Shown here piece after piece: positions 14,546-23,306 of a stretch of 49,685 nt of DNA. Made by a program: the position numbers and the translations under genes. How positions within the stretch are numbered: position 1 is the stretch's first letter; each line of letters starts with the position of its first letter. Under the pieces are notes generated by a model. That model ran no database searches, had not been told where the DNA came from, and saw nothing but the letters and a program-made list of their open reading frames with translations. This stretch comes from Bacillota bacterium (lineage in GTDB: Bacteria; Bacillota; Clostridia; Lachnospirales; Lachnospiraceae): assembly GCA_023439125.1 (NCBI GenBank), contig JAEXOU010000017.1, positions 1 to 49,685 on the forward strand, given 5' to 3'.

Positions 14546-15616
14546 ATGGACTTTATACACATTGCAGATGTGCATCTTGGAGCCACACCAGAATCAGATA
14601 CTGCATGGTCAATTCAGCGGGATAAAGAATTATACGATACCTTTTTCCGAGTAATAAAGACTTGTGAGGAAAAGAGTGTTGATTTACTATTAATTGCAGG
14701 TGATTTATTTCATCGTCAACCTCTTTTGCGTGAATTAAAAGAAGTCAACTATATGTTTGGAAAATTAACACATACTAAAGTTGTTATTATAGCTGGAAAT
14801 CATGATTACATTTCACCCCACTCTAATTATTTAGAGTTTAATTGGAATGAAAATACGTACTTATTTACGAATGGGGAGATGGATAGTATCTTTTTTGAAG
14901 AGCTAAATACAGAGATTTATGGGTTTAGTTATCGAACTAGGGATATCTATGATCCAAAGTACGATCATGCATTCTGTACCGTAGAGGAGAGAATTAACAT
15001 ATTACTTGCTCATGGTGGAGATGAGAGAGATATTCCAATTAACTATAAGCAAGTTGCTAATGCTGGTTTTGATTATGTTGCTTTAGGCCATATCCATAAG
15101 CCAGAATTAATTATGAAAAATATGGCTTATAGTGGCTCCTTAGAACCTCTAGATAAGACAGAATTGGGAGATCACGGATATATTTATGGTAACATTCATA
15201 AGGATGAAAATCTAAATACAGAAATAAAGATCGATTTTGTTCCATTTTCAAAAAGAACTTATCAGAAAATTGTATTACCTGTTACAAAGGAAACAACAAA
15301 CTATTCCTTAATAGATGAGTTGAAGGAACTAATAAAGCAAAATGGAGAAGAAAATATGTATCAAATTTTCTTAGAAGGGAAAAGAGATCCTGAAGTTATG
15401 TTAGATACAAAGTCATTATACTCGAGTGGCAATGTTGTTGAAGTAGTTGATTTGGTATTACCTGATTATGATTTTGATCGATTATATGCAGAAAATAGAG
15501 ATAATTTAATTGGTGCATATATAAGTAAAATTCGTACGGAATCAGATAATAAAGAGCTTGTTGAAAAGGCGTTATATTATGGTATTGAAGCTTTGTTAAA
15601 TACAAAGGAAAGGTAG
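14546..15616 (+). CDS. Metallophosphoesterase, SbcD/YhaO-like DNA repair nuclease subunit
   Basis: The 356-residue protein is the nuclease half of an SbcCD/Mre11-Rad50-like pair. Calcineurin-type metal motifs appear in order: DVHLG (about 8-12), GDLFHR (about 52-57), GNHD (about 81-84), a late HGG (about 154), and GHIH (about 178-181). The C-terminal part caps the domain and should bind the partner ATPase. YhaO of B. subtilis is the closest model by arrangement. The ATPase gene starts seven bases downstream, so the two are one operon. AAGGAG lies eight bases before the ATG. Confidence 0.9.
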   Translation: MDFIHIADVHLGATPESDTAWSIQRDKELYDTFFRVIKTCEEKSVDLLLIAGDLFHRQPLLRELKEVNYMFGKLTHTKVVIIAGNHDYISPHSNYLEFNWNENTYLFTNGEMDSIFFEELNTEIYGFSYRTRDIYDPKYDHAFCTVEERINILLAHGGDERDIPINYKQVANAGFDYVALGHIHKPELIMKNMAYSGSLEPLDKTELGDHGYIYGNIHKDENLNTEIKIDFVPFSKRTYQKIVLPVTKETTNYSLIDELKELIKQNGEENMYQIFLEGKRDPEVMLDTKSLYSSGNVVEVVDLVLPDYDFDRLYAENRDNLIGAYISKIRTESDNKELVEKALYYGIEALLNTKER

Positions 15617-15623
15617 GAGTATT

Positions 15624-17720
15624 TTGATTATTAAAGAAATTAATCTAGAGCACTTTGGTAAATTCCATGATAGTCATGTTATGCTTCAACCTGGAATTAA
15701 TATAATATATGGACCAAATGAGGCCGGGAAATCCACACTACATGCTTTCATTCGAGGTATGCTTTTTGGGATTGAGAGATCGCGGGGGAGAGCCTCAAAA
15801 GATGATTTGTATACAAGGTATGAACCATGGGATACACCTGGTGCTTATCAGGGCAGTATGGTAATAGAAATCGATGGCGAGGACTATCGAATTAATCGAA
15901 GCTTCTATAAGAAAGAAAAGAAACTTCAAGTAATTCAGGTGAGTACAGGTCGTGAGGTAGCAAGTGATGAGACAGGGATACAGCATCTATTGAAGGGATT
16001 AACAGAAAGTGTATATTGTAATACGGTAAGTATCGAACAATTAAAGGCAAAAACAGAATATGAATTAGCTCAAGAGTTAAAGAATTATATTACGAATCTT
16101 TCAATGTCAAAGAGTACGGAAGTAGATGTTAACCGAGCACTAACGTACCTAACAGATAAAAGAAAACAGATTGAAAGGTCAATTCCAAATGATAGAATTC
16201 ATATGCTAGAGCTTGCAATTGAAAAGGGTCAGACAGCAATTGATCAATGTGAGCAACTGAAAGAGGAATTGTCTAATTTAACAGAGCAGTTAGAGATTCT
16301 TAAGACAAAGAGATTAACGTATTCAGATGGCAATAGTAAAGAAAAATTCGCAAAGCTTACAATGTTACCAGCAGTAAAGGAAAAATATCGAACTTACAAA
16401 GATATTGTAGAGCAAAAGAAGCAAATTGAGGATAGATTAAATCAATTAATTGAACGATCAAAACGTGCTGTTGAGGAACTAGACAATTCAAGTGTGATTC
16501 AAGCACATTTGGAAGAACTACAAGAAATACGACAGAAAAAGCAGGAATATGAAGACGAAATTCGGTATAAAAAAGCAGAGTGGGAGACTAGTACAACACC
16601 AAGAAAAATAAATGGGAAAAGAATTGGTACCATCATTGCTTTACTAGGTTTAATTATTATATTAACTCCAATCGGTAATCCGATATTACGTTGCTCCATT
16701 GGTGTATGCTTTTTGCTCTTTGGAATTGCAGAGTATGTATATCGAATAACAAAAGATGAAAAAAGATTAAAAGTTATGGAAGAAGTGGAACGTCAGATTG
16801 AGAAAAAAGTATTTCAACTGCACAGTAAACGTCATGATATTTTGTTACAACATCGTGTTTCGAATGAAACACAGTTATTAATGAAATTTAATGAATTAAC
16901 AAAGAATGAGCTTGAACGTGAGCAGCTTTTGGAGCGAAAAGCAGAATATCAGGTTTTATTAAAGGAATTAAAAGAGAAAGCGGAGAATCTCGAGGTTGAG
17001 ATCCTTAATGTTATGAAGTATTTTATCGAGGACCCTGAGGTATCTGATAGCTGCATGGAAGAGCTGAAATTGGTAGCAAATGAGTATAGAGAAGAGGTAG
17101 CTTCGAAAGAAGAGGAATATCAAGCAAGATATGAGGATATAAAAGGACAGATTGAGCGTATTCGTTGGACACTGGAGAGTAATCATAATCAAGAGGCTCA
17201 ATTATCACATGATAAAGAGGAGTATGAGCGTTTAGTGGAGCAAAGACAGTTGATGCAAGGAGAGATACAAGCGATTATACTCAGTATACAGACACTTAAA
17301 GATTTATCTTCGGCAATACATGATACGTTTGGTACACGACTTAATGAAGTTGTATCAGAATTAATCGCGAAGATTAGCAATAATGAATATCAAAAAGTTA
17401 CAATCGATGAGAATCTAAACATAAAAGTACTTCATAAAACTCGGTATGTATCAATTGATAATTTAAGTGCTGGAACGATGGATCAGGTGTACTTGGCACT
17501 TCGCTTAGCAGTAGCACAGCTTTTATTCCCAAAAGTTAAACTACCTGTTATTCTAGATGATGCATTTGCACTTTACGATGATCTTCGTACGAGAAAAGCG
17601 CTATCCATGCTGATATCCCAAAGTAAACGACAGATTATTCTATTAACATGTCATAAGCGAGAGGAAGAGCTTGTTCTTAATTATAATATGGAAACGAATA
17701 TTATACATTTAGATAAATAA
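15624..17720 (+). CDS. SMC-like ATPase (YhaN/SbcC-like) with central membrane helices
   Basis: The 698-residue protein is a Rad50-type ATPase. Walker A is GPNEAGKST (about 30-38). The ABC signature LSAGTMDQVYLALRLAVAQ lies near 615 and the Walker B/D-loop LPVILDDAFALYDD near 642. Two long coiled coils lie between the ATPase halves. Where SbcC/Rad50 carry a CxxC zinc hook, this protein has two hydrophobic helices (about 333-350 and 354-372), so the far end of the coiled coil is probably in the membrane. The start is TTG at 15624, with AGGTAGGAG five bases upstream. It pairs with the nuclease gene before it. A role in DNA end or damage processing at the membrane is an inference. Confidence 0.88.
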   Translation: MIIKEINLEHFGKFHDSHVMLQPGINIIYGPNEAGKSTLHAFIRGMLFGIERSRGRASKDDLYTRYEPWDTPGAYQGSMVIEIDGEDYRINRSFYKKEKKLQVIQVSTGREVASDETGIQHLLKGLTESVYCNTVSIEQLKAKTEYELAQELKNYITNLSMSKSTEVDVNRALTYLTDKRKQIERSIPNDRIHMLELAIEKGQTAIDQCEQLKEELSNLTEQLEILKTKRLTYSDGNSKEKFAKLTMLPAVKEKYRTYKDIVEQKKQIEDRLNQLIERSKRAVEELDNSSVIQAHLEELQEIRQKKQEYEDEIRYKKAEWETSTTPRKINGKRIGTIIALLGLIIILTPIGNPILRCSIGVCFLLFGIAEYVYRITKDEKRLKVMEEVERQIEKKVFQLHSKRHDILLQHRVSNETQLLMKFNELTKNELEREQLLERKAEYQVLLKELKEKAENLEVEILNVMKYFIEDPEVSDSCMEELKLVANEYREEVASKEEEYQARYEDIKGQIERIRWTLESNHNQEAQLSHDKEEYERLVEQRQLMQGEIQAIILSIQTLKDLSSAIHDTFGTRLNEVVSELIAKISNNEYQKVTIDENLNIKVLHKTRYVSIDNLSAGTMDQVYLALRLAVAQLLFPKVKLPVILDDAFALYDDLRTRKALSMLISQSKRQIILLTCHKREEELVLNYNMETNIIHLDK

Positions 17721-17750
17721 AGTGGCTGTCGCTTTTGCGATAGCCACTTT
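17719..17750. terminator. Bidirectional terminator between yhaN-like and prs
   Basis: AAAGTGGCTGTCGC pairs with GCGATAGCCACTTT around a TTTT loop. A residues on the left and T residues on the right allow use from both strands. Confidence 0.8.
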
Positions 17751-17764
17751 AAGATAGAATATTG

Positions 17765-18937
17765 TTAAATTTGATTATATCTGCGAAGTACTGCTTGGAT
17801 ACGCTCTGTCGGACTTAAGAATTCACTAATGGAAGCATCATGATTTAATGCATCAATTAATAGTGCAATGTATTTACTCATATCAGCACTTATATAATAT
17901 TCACGACTTAATAATTCCTGTGGCTGATATACTAGGTTCGTTGTCATAACACGATAAATAAGTCCTTTTTCATATGCTTCGTCAAATTGACTTAAACCAT
18001 TTGTAAATAATCCAAAAGTTGCACAGATAAAAATACGACCAGCATTTCTTTTCTTTAATTCACGAGCAACATCTAACATACTTTCTCCAGATGAAATCAT
18101 ATCATCAACAATGATAACATCCTTACCTTCTACATCCGTTCCTAAAAACTCATGAGCAACAATCGGGTTACGGCCATTGATAATTTTTGTATAATCACGG
18201 CGTTTATAGAACATACCCATATCAAGGCCAAGTACGTTTGCAAAATATACCGCACGTCCCATTGCACCTTCATCAGGGCTAATAATCATCATATTTTTTG
18301 AATTAAATTTTATATCAGGTACATTCTTTAATAAACCTTTAATGAACTGGTAAGAAGGCATTACTGTTTCAAAACTCTTCAATGGAATTGCATTCTGAAC
18401 TCTTGGGTCATGAGCATCAAATGTAATAATGCTTTCAACACCCATATTCGTTAATTCTTGTAGAGCAAGTGCGCAGTCAAGAGATTCTCTGGAACTTCTT
18501 TTATGCTGTCTGCTTTCATATAAGAAAGGCATAATAACAGTAATTCTTCTTGCTTTACCACCAACAGCAGCAATTATTCTTTTTAAATCTTGATAATGAT
18601 CATCTGGTGACATATGATTGATATGTCCGCAAACAGAATAAGTTAAGCTGTAATTACAAACGTCAACAAGTAAATATAAGTCATCACCACGTACAGACTC
18701 TTTAATGATTCCTTTTGCTTCACCAGTACCAAAACGCGGACATGCATGTTTAATTAGGTAAGAATCTCTTTGATACCCTGCAAAAGCCATTGTTGTAGTA
18801 TGCTCACCTGTACGTTGTTTTCTCCATTTAACGATATAATCGTTAACCTTCTGACCAAGACCGTTGCTACTTTCAAGTGCAATAATTCCTAGCGTTCCAA
18901 CAGGGATGGTTTCTAAAAAATTATCTTGTGACATCAT
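17765..18937 (-). CDS. prs: Ribose-phosphate pyrophosphokinase (PRPP synthetase)
   Basis: The enzyme makes PRPP from ribose 5-phosphate and ATP for nucleotide, His and Trp synthesis. At 390 residues it is longer than the classic form of about 315 but matches a longer clostridial type. The PRPP-binding loop VIIVDDMISSGESM is near 275. A conserved FDAHDPRVQ segment (about 186-194) and PDEGAMGRA follow the family pattern. ATG at 18937 is chosen because CTGGAGGAAAA lies just upstream; a start at 18973 would lack a ribosome site. It is the last of the genes dnaD, dnaI and prs on this strand. Confidence 0.9.
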   Translation of the reverse strand: MMSQDNFLETIPVGTLGIIALESSNGLGQKVNDYIVKWRKQRTGEHTTTMAFAGYQRDSYLIKHACPRFGTGEAKGIIKESVRGDDLYLLVDVCNYSLTYSVCGHINHMSPDDHYQDLKRIIAAVGGKARRITVIMPFLYESRQHKRSSRESLDCALALQELTNMGVESIITFDAHDPRVQNAIPLKSFETVMPSYQFIKGLLKNVPDIKFNSKNMMIISPDEGAMGRAVYFANVLGLDMGMFYKRRDYTKIINGRNPIVAHEFLGTDVEGKDVIIVDDMISSGESMLDVARELKKRNAGRIFICATFGLFTNGLSQFDEAYEKGLIYRVMTTNLVYQPQELLSREYYISADMSKYIALLIDALNHDASISEFLSPTERIQAVLRRYNQI

Positions 18938-19010
18938 TTTTCCTCCAGTATCGTTCATATAGGTTTTTAACACTCGTTTATAATACTATTATCCACTTAT
19001 TTCGTCAAGG

Positions 19011-20021
19011 TTAAACTGTCCGTTTCCTTGGAGTATTAAGAAGTTTTTGTAATCGAATATCATCCCCTATTATTTTTAATAGAGTATAGTTACTTGAAAT
19101 TCTTGAGAAAATTCGTTCGCTGTAATTGTTTTTCAGTTGCTCAAAAGAGAGGTTTGTCGAAATAATAGTAGACTTTTGCTTCAAATGCCGTTCATTTATA
19201 CATTGATATAACTGCGACGTAATAAACGTGTTGTTCATTTCAGTACCGATATCATCAATAATGAGTAGATCACAGTCTAAGATATATTCAAAACGGTTAC
19301 GTATCTCATCATAATCTTCTGCTGTATTAAATTTATACTTTTCTAAAATTTCAAATAATTGAAATGATGTTAGATAAATTACAGTATGACCAGTATCTAA
19401 TAATTCCTTGGCAATACAGTTAGATAAAAATGTTTTTCCTACACCGGTATTTCCATATATGAGCAAATTATCGTACTTATGATCAAAATTACAGATAAAT
19501 GCTTTTACAATCGATAAAACATTTTTAATATTAGACAATGGAGTTTCTTTGATTATTTCATCCATATGTGTATTATCATAGTAAGAAAGTGAAAAAGTAC
19601 TAAAATTCTCATGTAATAACGCTTCTTGAACATTGGATTGAGAGTATAGTAGGTTAACAATTGCTTGTTTAAAGCAGCTACACTTTTCGTTACCAACATA
19701 ACCAGTATCCTTGCATGTTGGGCATACATATTGTGGTTCTAAGTAATCACTTGGAAACCCAGCTTCTGCAATGATTTGCTGCTTTCGTTTCGCCAGTAGT
19801 TCATTGTGTTCCTTTAAACCACTCAATGCAGTAGAATCATTCATTAAGGCAAGCTTTGCACGTTGAATCGAGTCATGAATCATCTCATCATCAATGGCCT
19901 TTAACTCTGGCAATTTTTCATATACAAGTTCTCTTCGTCGATCTAACTCAAACTTACTTTGCAAACGACGGTTATCGTACTCTCGAAGAATTGTATTATA
20001 TTGATAATTCTTTAGTCCCAT
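19011..20021 (-). CDS. dnaI: DnaI/DnaC-type helicase loader (AAA+ ATPase)
   Basis: The protein loads the replicative helicase on DNA. The 336 residues hold a zinc-finger-like module CPTCKDTGYVGNEKCSCF (about 98-115) and a C-terminal AAA+ domain with Walker A GNTGVGKTF (about 190) and Walker B LLIIDDIGTE (about 258). The N-terminal part is helical and may contact the helicase. ATG at 20021 has AAAGGAG seven bases upstream; TTG at 20027 is too close to that site. It lies 17 bases after dnaD, another primosome gene, which supports the replication role over an IstB transposon role. Confidence 0.88.
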   Translation of the reverse strand: MGLKNYQYNTILREYDNRRLQSKFELDRRRELVYEKLPELKAIDDEMIHDSIQRAKLALMNDSTALSGLKEHNELLAKRKQQIIAEAGFPSDYLEPQYVCPTCKDTGYVGNEKCSCFKQAIVNLLYSQSNVQEALLHENFSTFSLSYYDNTHMDEIIKETPLSNIKNVLSIVKAFICNFDHKYDNLLIYGNTGVGKTFLSNCIAKELLDTGHTVIYLTSFQLFEILEKYKFNTAEDYDEIRNRFEYILDCDLLIIDDIGTEMNNTFITSQLYQCINERHLKQKSTIISTNLSFEQLKNNYSERIFSRISSNYTLLKIIGDDIRLQKLLNTPRKRTV

Positions 20022-20037
20022 ATTCAACTCCTTTTAA

Positions 20038-21123
20038 CTATCGATTGTTTAACAAACGTTGTTCCATAGATAAAAAATCTTCATCGGAATATTTACGCTG
20101 TGGAAATGAATTAAATTTATTCGTGGACGTTGTTGTCTGTTTTGTTGCAGCAGTTAATTTATTCGCAGCATTAATAGCACTTTTCTTTGCATGTATTTCA
20201 TCAAGAGCAGTGATATCTTTTAAACAAGAAACGCCGTTCTTTTTCCATGTTTCTAATATTTTATCTGCATATTTAAAATCTGGTTTGGCAGTTGCTAGCA
20301 TCGTTCGATTACATGCCTCTTCAATAATTTGAATATCAAAACCATATTCATGGAACCAACGGTGCATGTACCTTTTTTCAATTGTACCTGGTGCACGATT
20401 CAGCCCGAAGGCCTTGTTAACTGCATTGTAGTTGTTATTATAAGCAGATGTTGTTTGCTCGGCTTTTTCGACTGTATTGATACCATTTTCAGCCCAAGAT
20501 ATTGCAACAGCTTCAATATAAGATACATTCCTTTTATTTTTTGAAATACAGTATTCATAAAGGTAAAAGATCAGTTCTGCGCTAAAACCAACACTTTCAT
20601 ATAGAAAAAGAACTAATTGTACGTCGGCCGGTTTTAATAAGCGTTCCAATAATCGTTCTACCGTATTCATAATCCACTTGACTTCTTCCATCTCAGTAAG
20701 TTGCTTAATCTGAGCATCGGAATAATTAGGTTTATGAATTGTTGTTTTTTCAATAGAAGTGCGATCTTCAACCACAGGTGGTAGTTCAGGAGTGTTGGCC
20801 TTCTCAGAGGTAACAATTACCGATTCTTGTGGCATGACAAATGAAATGGAGGAAATTGTCGTTTTATCTGAACGCACAACAGAAATAATTTGTTCTTTTT
20901 CCCAATAGCGAATTGCACGCTCAATATCTTTCTCTGTTTCATCCAAAACTTCTGCTAAGTATGAGATAGAAGCTTCTAATTTATTATTTTGAAGGCAGCG
21001 AAGAAGTAAAAGATAAACTTTCACAAAACTGCCGTTAGCACGTGGCATATATTCATCAACAAAACGATTTGTAATAACCGTAACTCCACTTTCTGCTGTT
21101 GATAATAACGTAAAATTACTCAT
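20038..21123 (-). CDS. dnaD: DnaD-domain primosome protein
   Basis: The 361-residue protein has an N-terminal winged-helix part (about 20-95; SFVKVYLLLLRCL, then DIERAIRYWEKEQII) and a DnaB2/DnaD C-terminal domain (about 150-235) with the VAISWAENGI helix near its end. A second DnaD-like segment (about 250-300; NRAPGTIEKRYMHRWFHEYGF) follows. DnaD/DnaB proteins remodel DNA and recruit the helicase loader at replication start. The start at 21123 follows GGGGTG by seven bases; an ATG at 21177 lacks a good site. It is probably the first gene of the dnaD-dnaI-prs group. Confidence 0.86.
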   Translation of the reverse strand: MSNFTLLSTAESGVTVITNRFVDEYMPRANGSFVKVYLLLLRCLQNNKLEASISYLAEVLDETEKDIERAIRYWEKEQIISVVRSDKTTISSISFVMPQESVIVTSEKANTPELPPVVEDRTSIEKTTIHKPNYSDAQIKQLTEMEEVKWIMNTVERLLERLLKPADVQLVLFLYESVGFSAELIFYLYEYCISKNKRNVSYIEAVAISWAENGINTVEKAEQTTSAYNNNYNAVNKAFGLNRAPGTIEKRYMHRWFHEYGFDIQIIEEACNRTMLATAKPDFKYADKILETWKKNGVSCLKDITALDEIHAKKSAINAANKLTAATKQTTTSTNKFNSFPQRKYSDEDFLSMEQRLLNNR

Positions 21124-21408
21124 AGTTACACCCCAATCTTTATGTAGGCGAATGGTTAGGTCTCTCCCCTTTAACATAACAAATATGCAGAGACCTTAAG
21201 TTGCATGCCCATTATAGCATATAAAAATTCACTTGCAAATAGGGGTTTTTGGCAATTGACAGGGGGAGATTTTCGATGTTAATAATGTTGATAATGTGGA
21301 TAAGTTAGTGGATGAAATATTATATATCCTTGAAAAAAGAGATAAAAGCACGATTAATACTGACATTATAGCGAAGACAGTCTAAACTTGTAGATTTGTA
21401 AGATGGAC
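21124..21408. other. Spacer with a DnaA-box-like site and a possible tiny ORF
   Basis: TGTGGATAA at 21295-21303 is the exact complement of the strict DnaA box TTATCCACA. A plus-strand frame ending at TAA 21382 reads like protein (VDKLVDEILYILEKRDKST) but lacks a convincing start, although GGGGGAG lies at 21262-21268 before ATG 21276 in another frame. It may be a decayed gene end. The dnaD promoter must also lie here but I could not fix it. Confidence 0.4.
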
Positions 21409-21460
21409 AAAAAAATCCACAACCTTATCCGAATAAAAATGTTGATAAGATTGTGGATTA
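21409..21460 (-). terminator. Rho-independent terminator of murC
   Basis: On the minus strand AATCCACAATCTTATC pairs with GATAAGGTTGTGGATT, followed by TTTTTT. It begins about ten bases after the murC stop. Confidence 0.85.
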
Positions 21461-21469
21461 TGTGAATAA

Positions 21470-22879
21470 CTATTTACGAAGTAAAGATTCTCCAATAGAA
21501 ACAACGTCTCCGGCGCCCATAGTTATCAACAAGTCGCCGTTAGTACAATTTTTTAAAAGAAATTCTTCAATTTTTTTAAAATCATCAAAATAATAGGATT
21601 CTCTTCCATTTTCTATGAGTTTTTCCTGGATATCTTTTGAGGAGATGTCACCTGGATCTTCTTCTCGGGCAGGATAAATATCTGCTAACACTATTTTATC
21701 TGCAAGTGAAAGAGCAGTGATAAAATCAGAAAATAATGCTTTCGTACGAGAGTACGTATGTGGTTGGAATACACACCAGATGTTTTTGTGAGGGTATGCT
21801 TTTGCAGCAGTTAGTGTAGCTTTAATCTCAGTTGGATGGTGAGCATAATCATCAACAATTGTGACACCACCGACTACCCCTTTCTTTTCAAAACGTCTCT
21901 CAGTTCCCCGAAAATTTAATAAAGCAACTTGGATTGAATCAAAGGATACGCCAAGGCGGTTAACTAAAGCTATTGCTGCTACAGAATTTGAGATATTATG
22001 CTCACCAACAACGCTAAGCGTAATACGTGTTATAAACTGATTATCCTTGATTAAGTCATAAGTACCATAACCTTCTTGGGTATAGGCTATGTTAGCGGCA
22101 GCATAATTATATGGGGAATCAACAGAATTGAGATCTGTTTTGCCATTTAAGATTCCATAAGTGACAACATTGCATGATAGACCTTCTGTTATCTCTTGGA
22201 AATTTTCTATATGGCCATTAATTACCAAATTTCCGTAACTTGGAAGTTTTTGAGCAAAGACGCGGAAAGAATGTCTTACATCAGCTAAATCTTTGAAAAA
22301 GTCAAGATGTTCTGCTTCAATGTTAAGAATAATCTCATGGGTTGGATAGAAACTTAAGAAACTATTTTTATACTCACATGATTCAACGATGAAGTTATCA
22401 GAGTTACCAATACGGATATTTCCTTCGATATTATCAAGAATACCACCTACAGAAATGGTAGGGTCCATCTTACCTTCAATCATCATAAGTGAAACCATAG
22501 AAGTGGTAGTAGTCTTACCATGAGTTCCTGCAACACTAATTGCATTTTTATATTGCTTCATCACCTGGCCTAAGAGATTTGCTCGGTCAATCATAGGAAT
22601 GTTATGTGCAAGGACAGCTTGATACTCAGGGTTATCTTCATGAACAGCAGCGGTATATACAACAAGGTCGATACCTTCATTGATATTTTCAGCTATTTGC
22701 TTATAAGCAACTTCAATTCCAAGTTTACTTAAATGCTTTGTAATCTTACTTTCTTTATGATCTGATCCTGTTACGGTAAACCCTTTGGTATGTAAAAGCT
22801 CCGCAAGACCACTCATACTGATACCTCCGATTCCAATAAAGTGTACATGAATCGGCTTGGTAAAATCGATTTGATACAT
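21470..22879 (-). CDS. murC: UDP-N-acetylmuramate--L-alanine ligase
   Basis: The enzyme adds the first amino acid, L-alanine, to UDP-MurNAc in peptidoglycan precursor synthesis. The 469 residues have the N-terminal Rossmann motif FIGIGGISMSGLA (about 14-26), the Mur ligase P-loop VAGTHGKTTTTS (about 112-123), the central NIEAEHLDFF segment and the C-terminal DDYAHHPTEI motif. The start at 22879 follows CTGGAGGTC; an upstream ATG at 22906 has no site of its own. The gene is monocistronic, with its own promoter and terminator. Confidence 0.96.
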   Translation of the reverse strand: MYQIDFTKPIHVHFIGIGGISMSGLAELLHTKGFTVTGSDHKESKITKHLSKLGIEVAYKQIAENINEGIDLVVYTAAVHEDNPEYQAVLAHNIPMIDRANLLGQVMKQYKNAISVAGTHGKTTTTSMVSLMMIEGKMDPTISVGGILDNIEGNIRIGNSDNFIVESCEYKNSFLSFYPTHEIILNIEAEHLDFFKDLADVRHSFRVFAQKLPSYGNLVINGHIENFQEITEGLSCNVVTYGILNGKTDLNSVDSPYNYAAANIAYTQEGYGTYDLIKDNQFITRITLSVVGEHNISNSVAAIALVNRLGVSFDSIQVALLNFRGTERRFEKKGVVGGVTIVDDYAHHPTEIKATLTAAKAYPHKNIWCVFQPHTYSRTKALFSDFITALSLADKIVLADIYPAREEDPGDISSKDIQEKLIENGRESYYFDDFKKIEEFLLKNCTNGDLLITMGAGDVVSIGESLLRK

Positions 22880-22949
22880 AGTCAATGACCTCCAGTTTTT
22901 ATTCAAAGCATATTATATATGCATATATATAGATTTTACTGATAAGCAT

Positions 22950-22977
22950 ATTATAACCTTTTTATGTGAAATTACAA
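22950..22977 (-). promoter_or_regulatory. Promoter of murC
   Basis: On the minus strand TTGTAA (22977-22972), 16 bases, then TATAAT (22955-22950). The 70-nt leader contains a long run of alternating TA and TATATGCATATA. Confidence 0.65.
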
Positions 22978-23052
22978 CAATAGTAGGAAATTAAATAAAA
23001 TAGGACGTTCGGAGTAATTTCCTATTTATAAAAAAAGATGAAATATTTAACA

Positions 23053-23081
23053 TTGACAGTAACGGTCAAGGACGGTATAGT
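23053..23081 (+). promoter_or_regulatory. Distal promoter upstream of glgC or of a small RNA
   Basis: TTGACA (23053-23058), 17 bases, TATAGT (23076-23081). It lies about 220 bases before glgC, whose own promoter is at 23249. The stretch between could be a long glgC leader or a separate RNA. Confidence 0.6.
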
Positions 23082-23087
23082 ATATCA

Positions 23088-23243
23088 TTATTCCAATATA
23101 TTCTCTAATTATGAAAATGTTACTGTTAATTAGGGATCATTGGTATACTATTGTTACATATTATGCTAGATAATGACAATATGCAACAATGAGTGAGTTA
23201 ATTTTACCAAAAATAAATTAGTTGTTTAATTTTTTTTTGGTAA
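23088..23243 (+). ncRNA. Possible small structured RNA before glgC
   Basis: Starting from the promoter at 23053, a transcript would hold a 12-base stem (23151-23162 with 23178-23189, one mismatch). A second inverted repeat follows, TTACCAAAAA (23204-23213) with a T-rich arm ending TTGGTAA (23237-23243). The T run lies within the 3' arm, not after it, so this is only a weak terminator. It has no open frame of note and matches no RNA family I recognise. Confidence 0.3.
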
Positions 23244-23248
23244 ATATA

Positions 23249-23277
23249 TTCACATTTGTAAAAATTAATGATATAAT
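23249..23277 (+). promoter_or_regulatory. Promoter of glgC-glgD
   Basis: TTCACA (23249-23254), 17 bases, TATAAT (23272-23277), 29 bases before the start codon. Confidence 0.75.
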
Positions 23278-23306
23278 GGAAATATCAAACAGCAAGAGGT
23301 GATGGC

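Noticed and set aside
14546..17720. Phage-defence nuclease-ATPase pair
   Set aside because: Motifs and order fit the widespread YhaO/YhaN housekeeping pair, and no other defence gene is near.
19011..20021. IstB-type transposition helper
   Set aside because: No transposase is near, the zinc-finger module is of the DnaI/DnaC loader type, and dnaD is adjacent.
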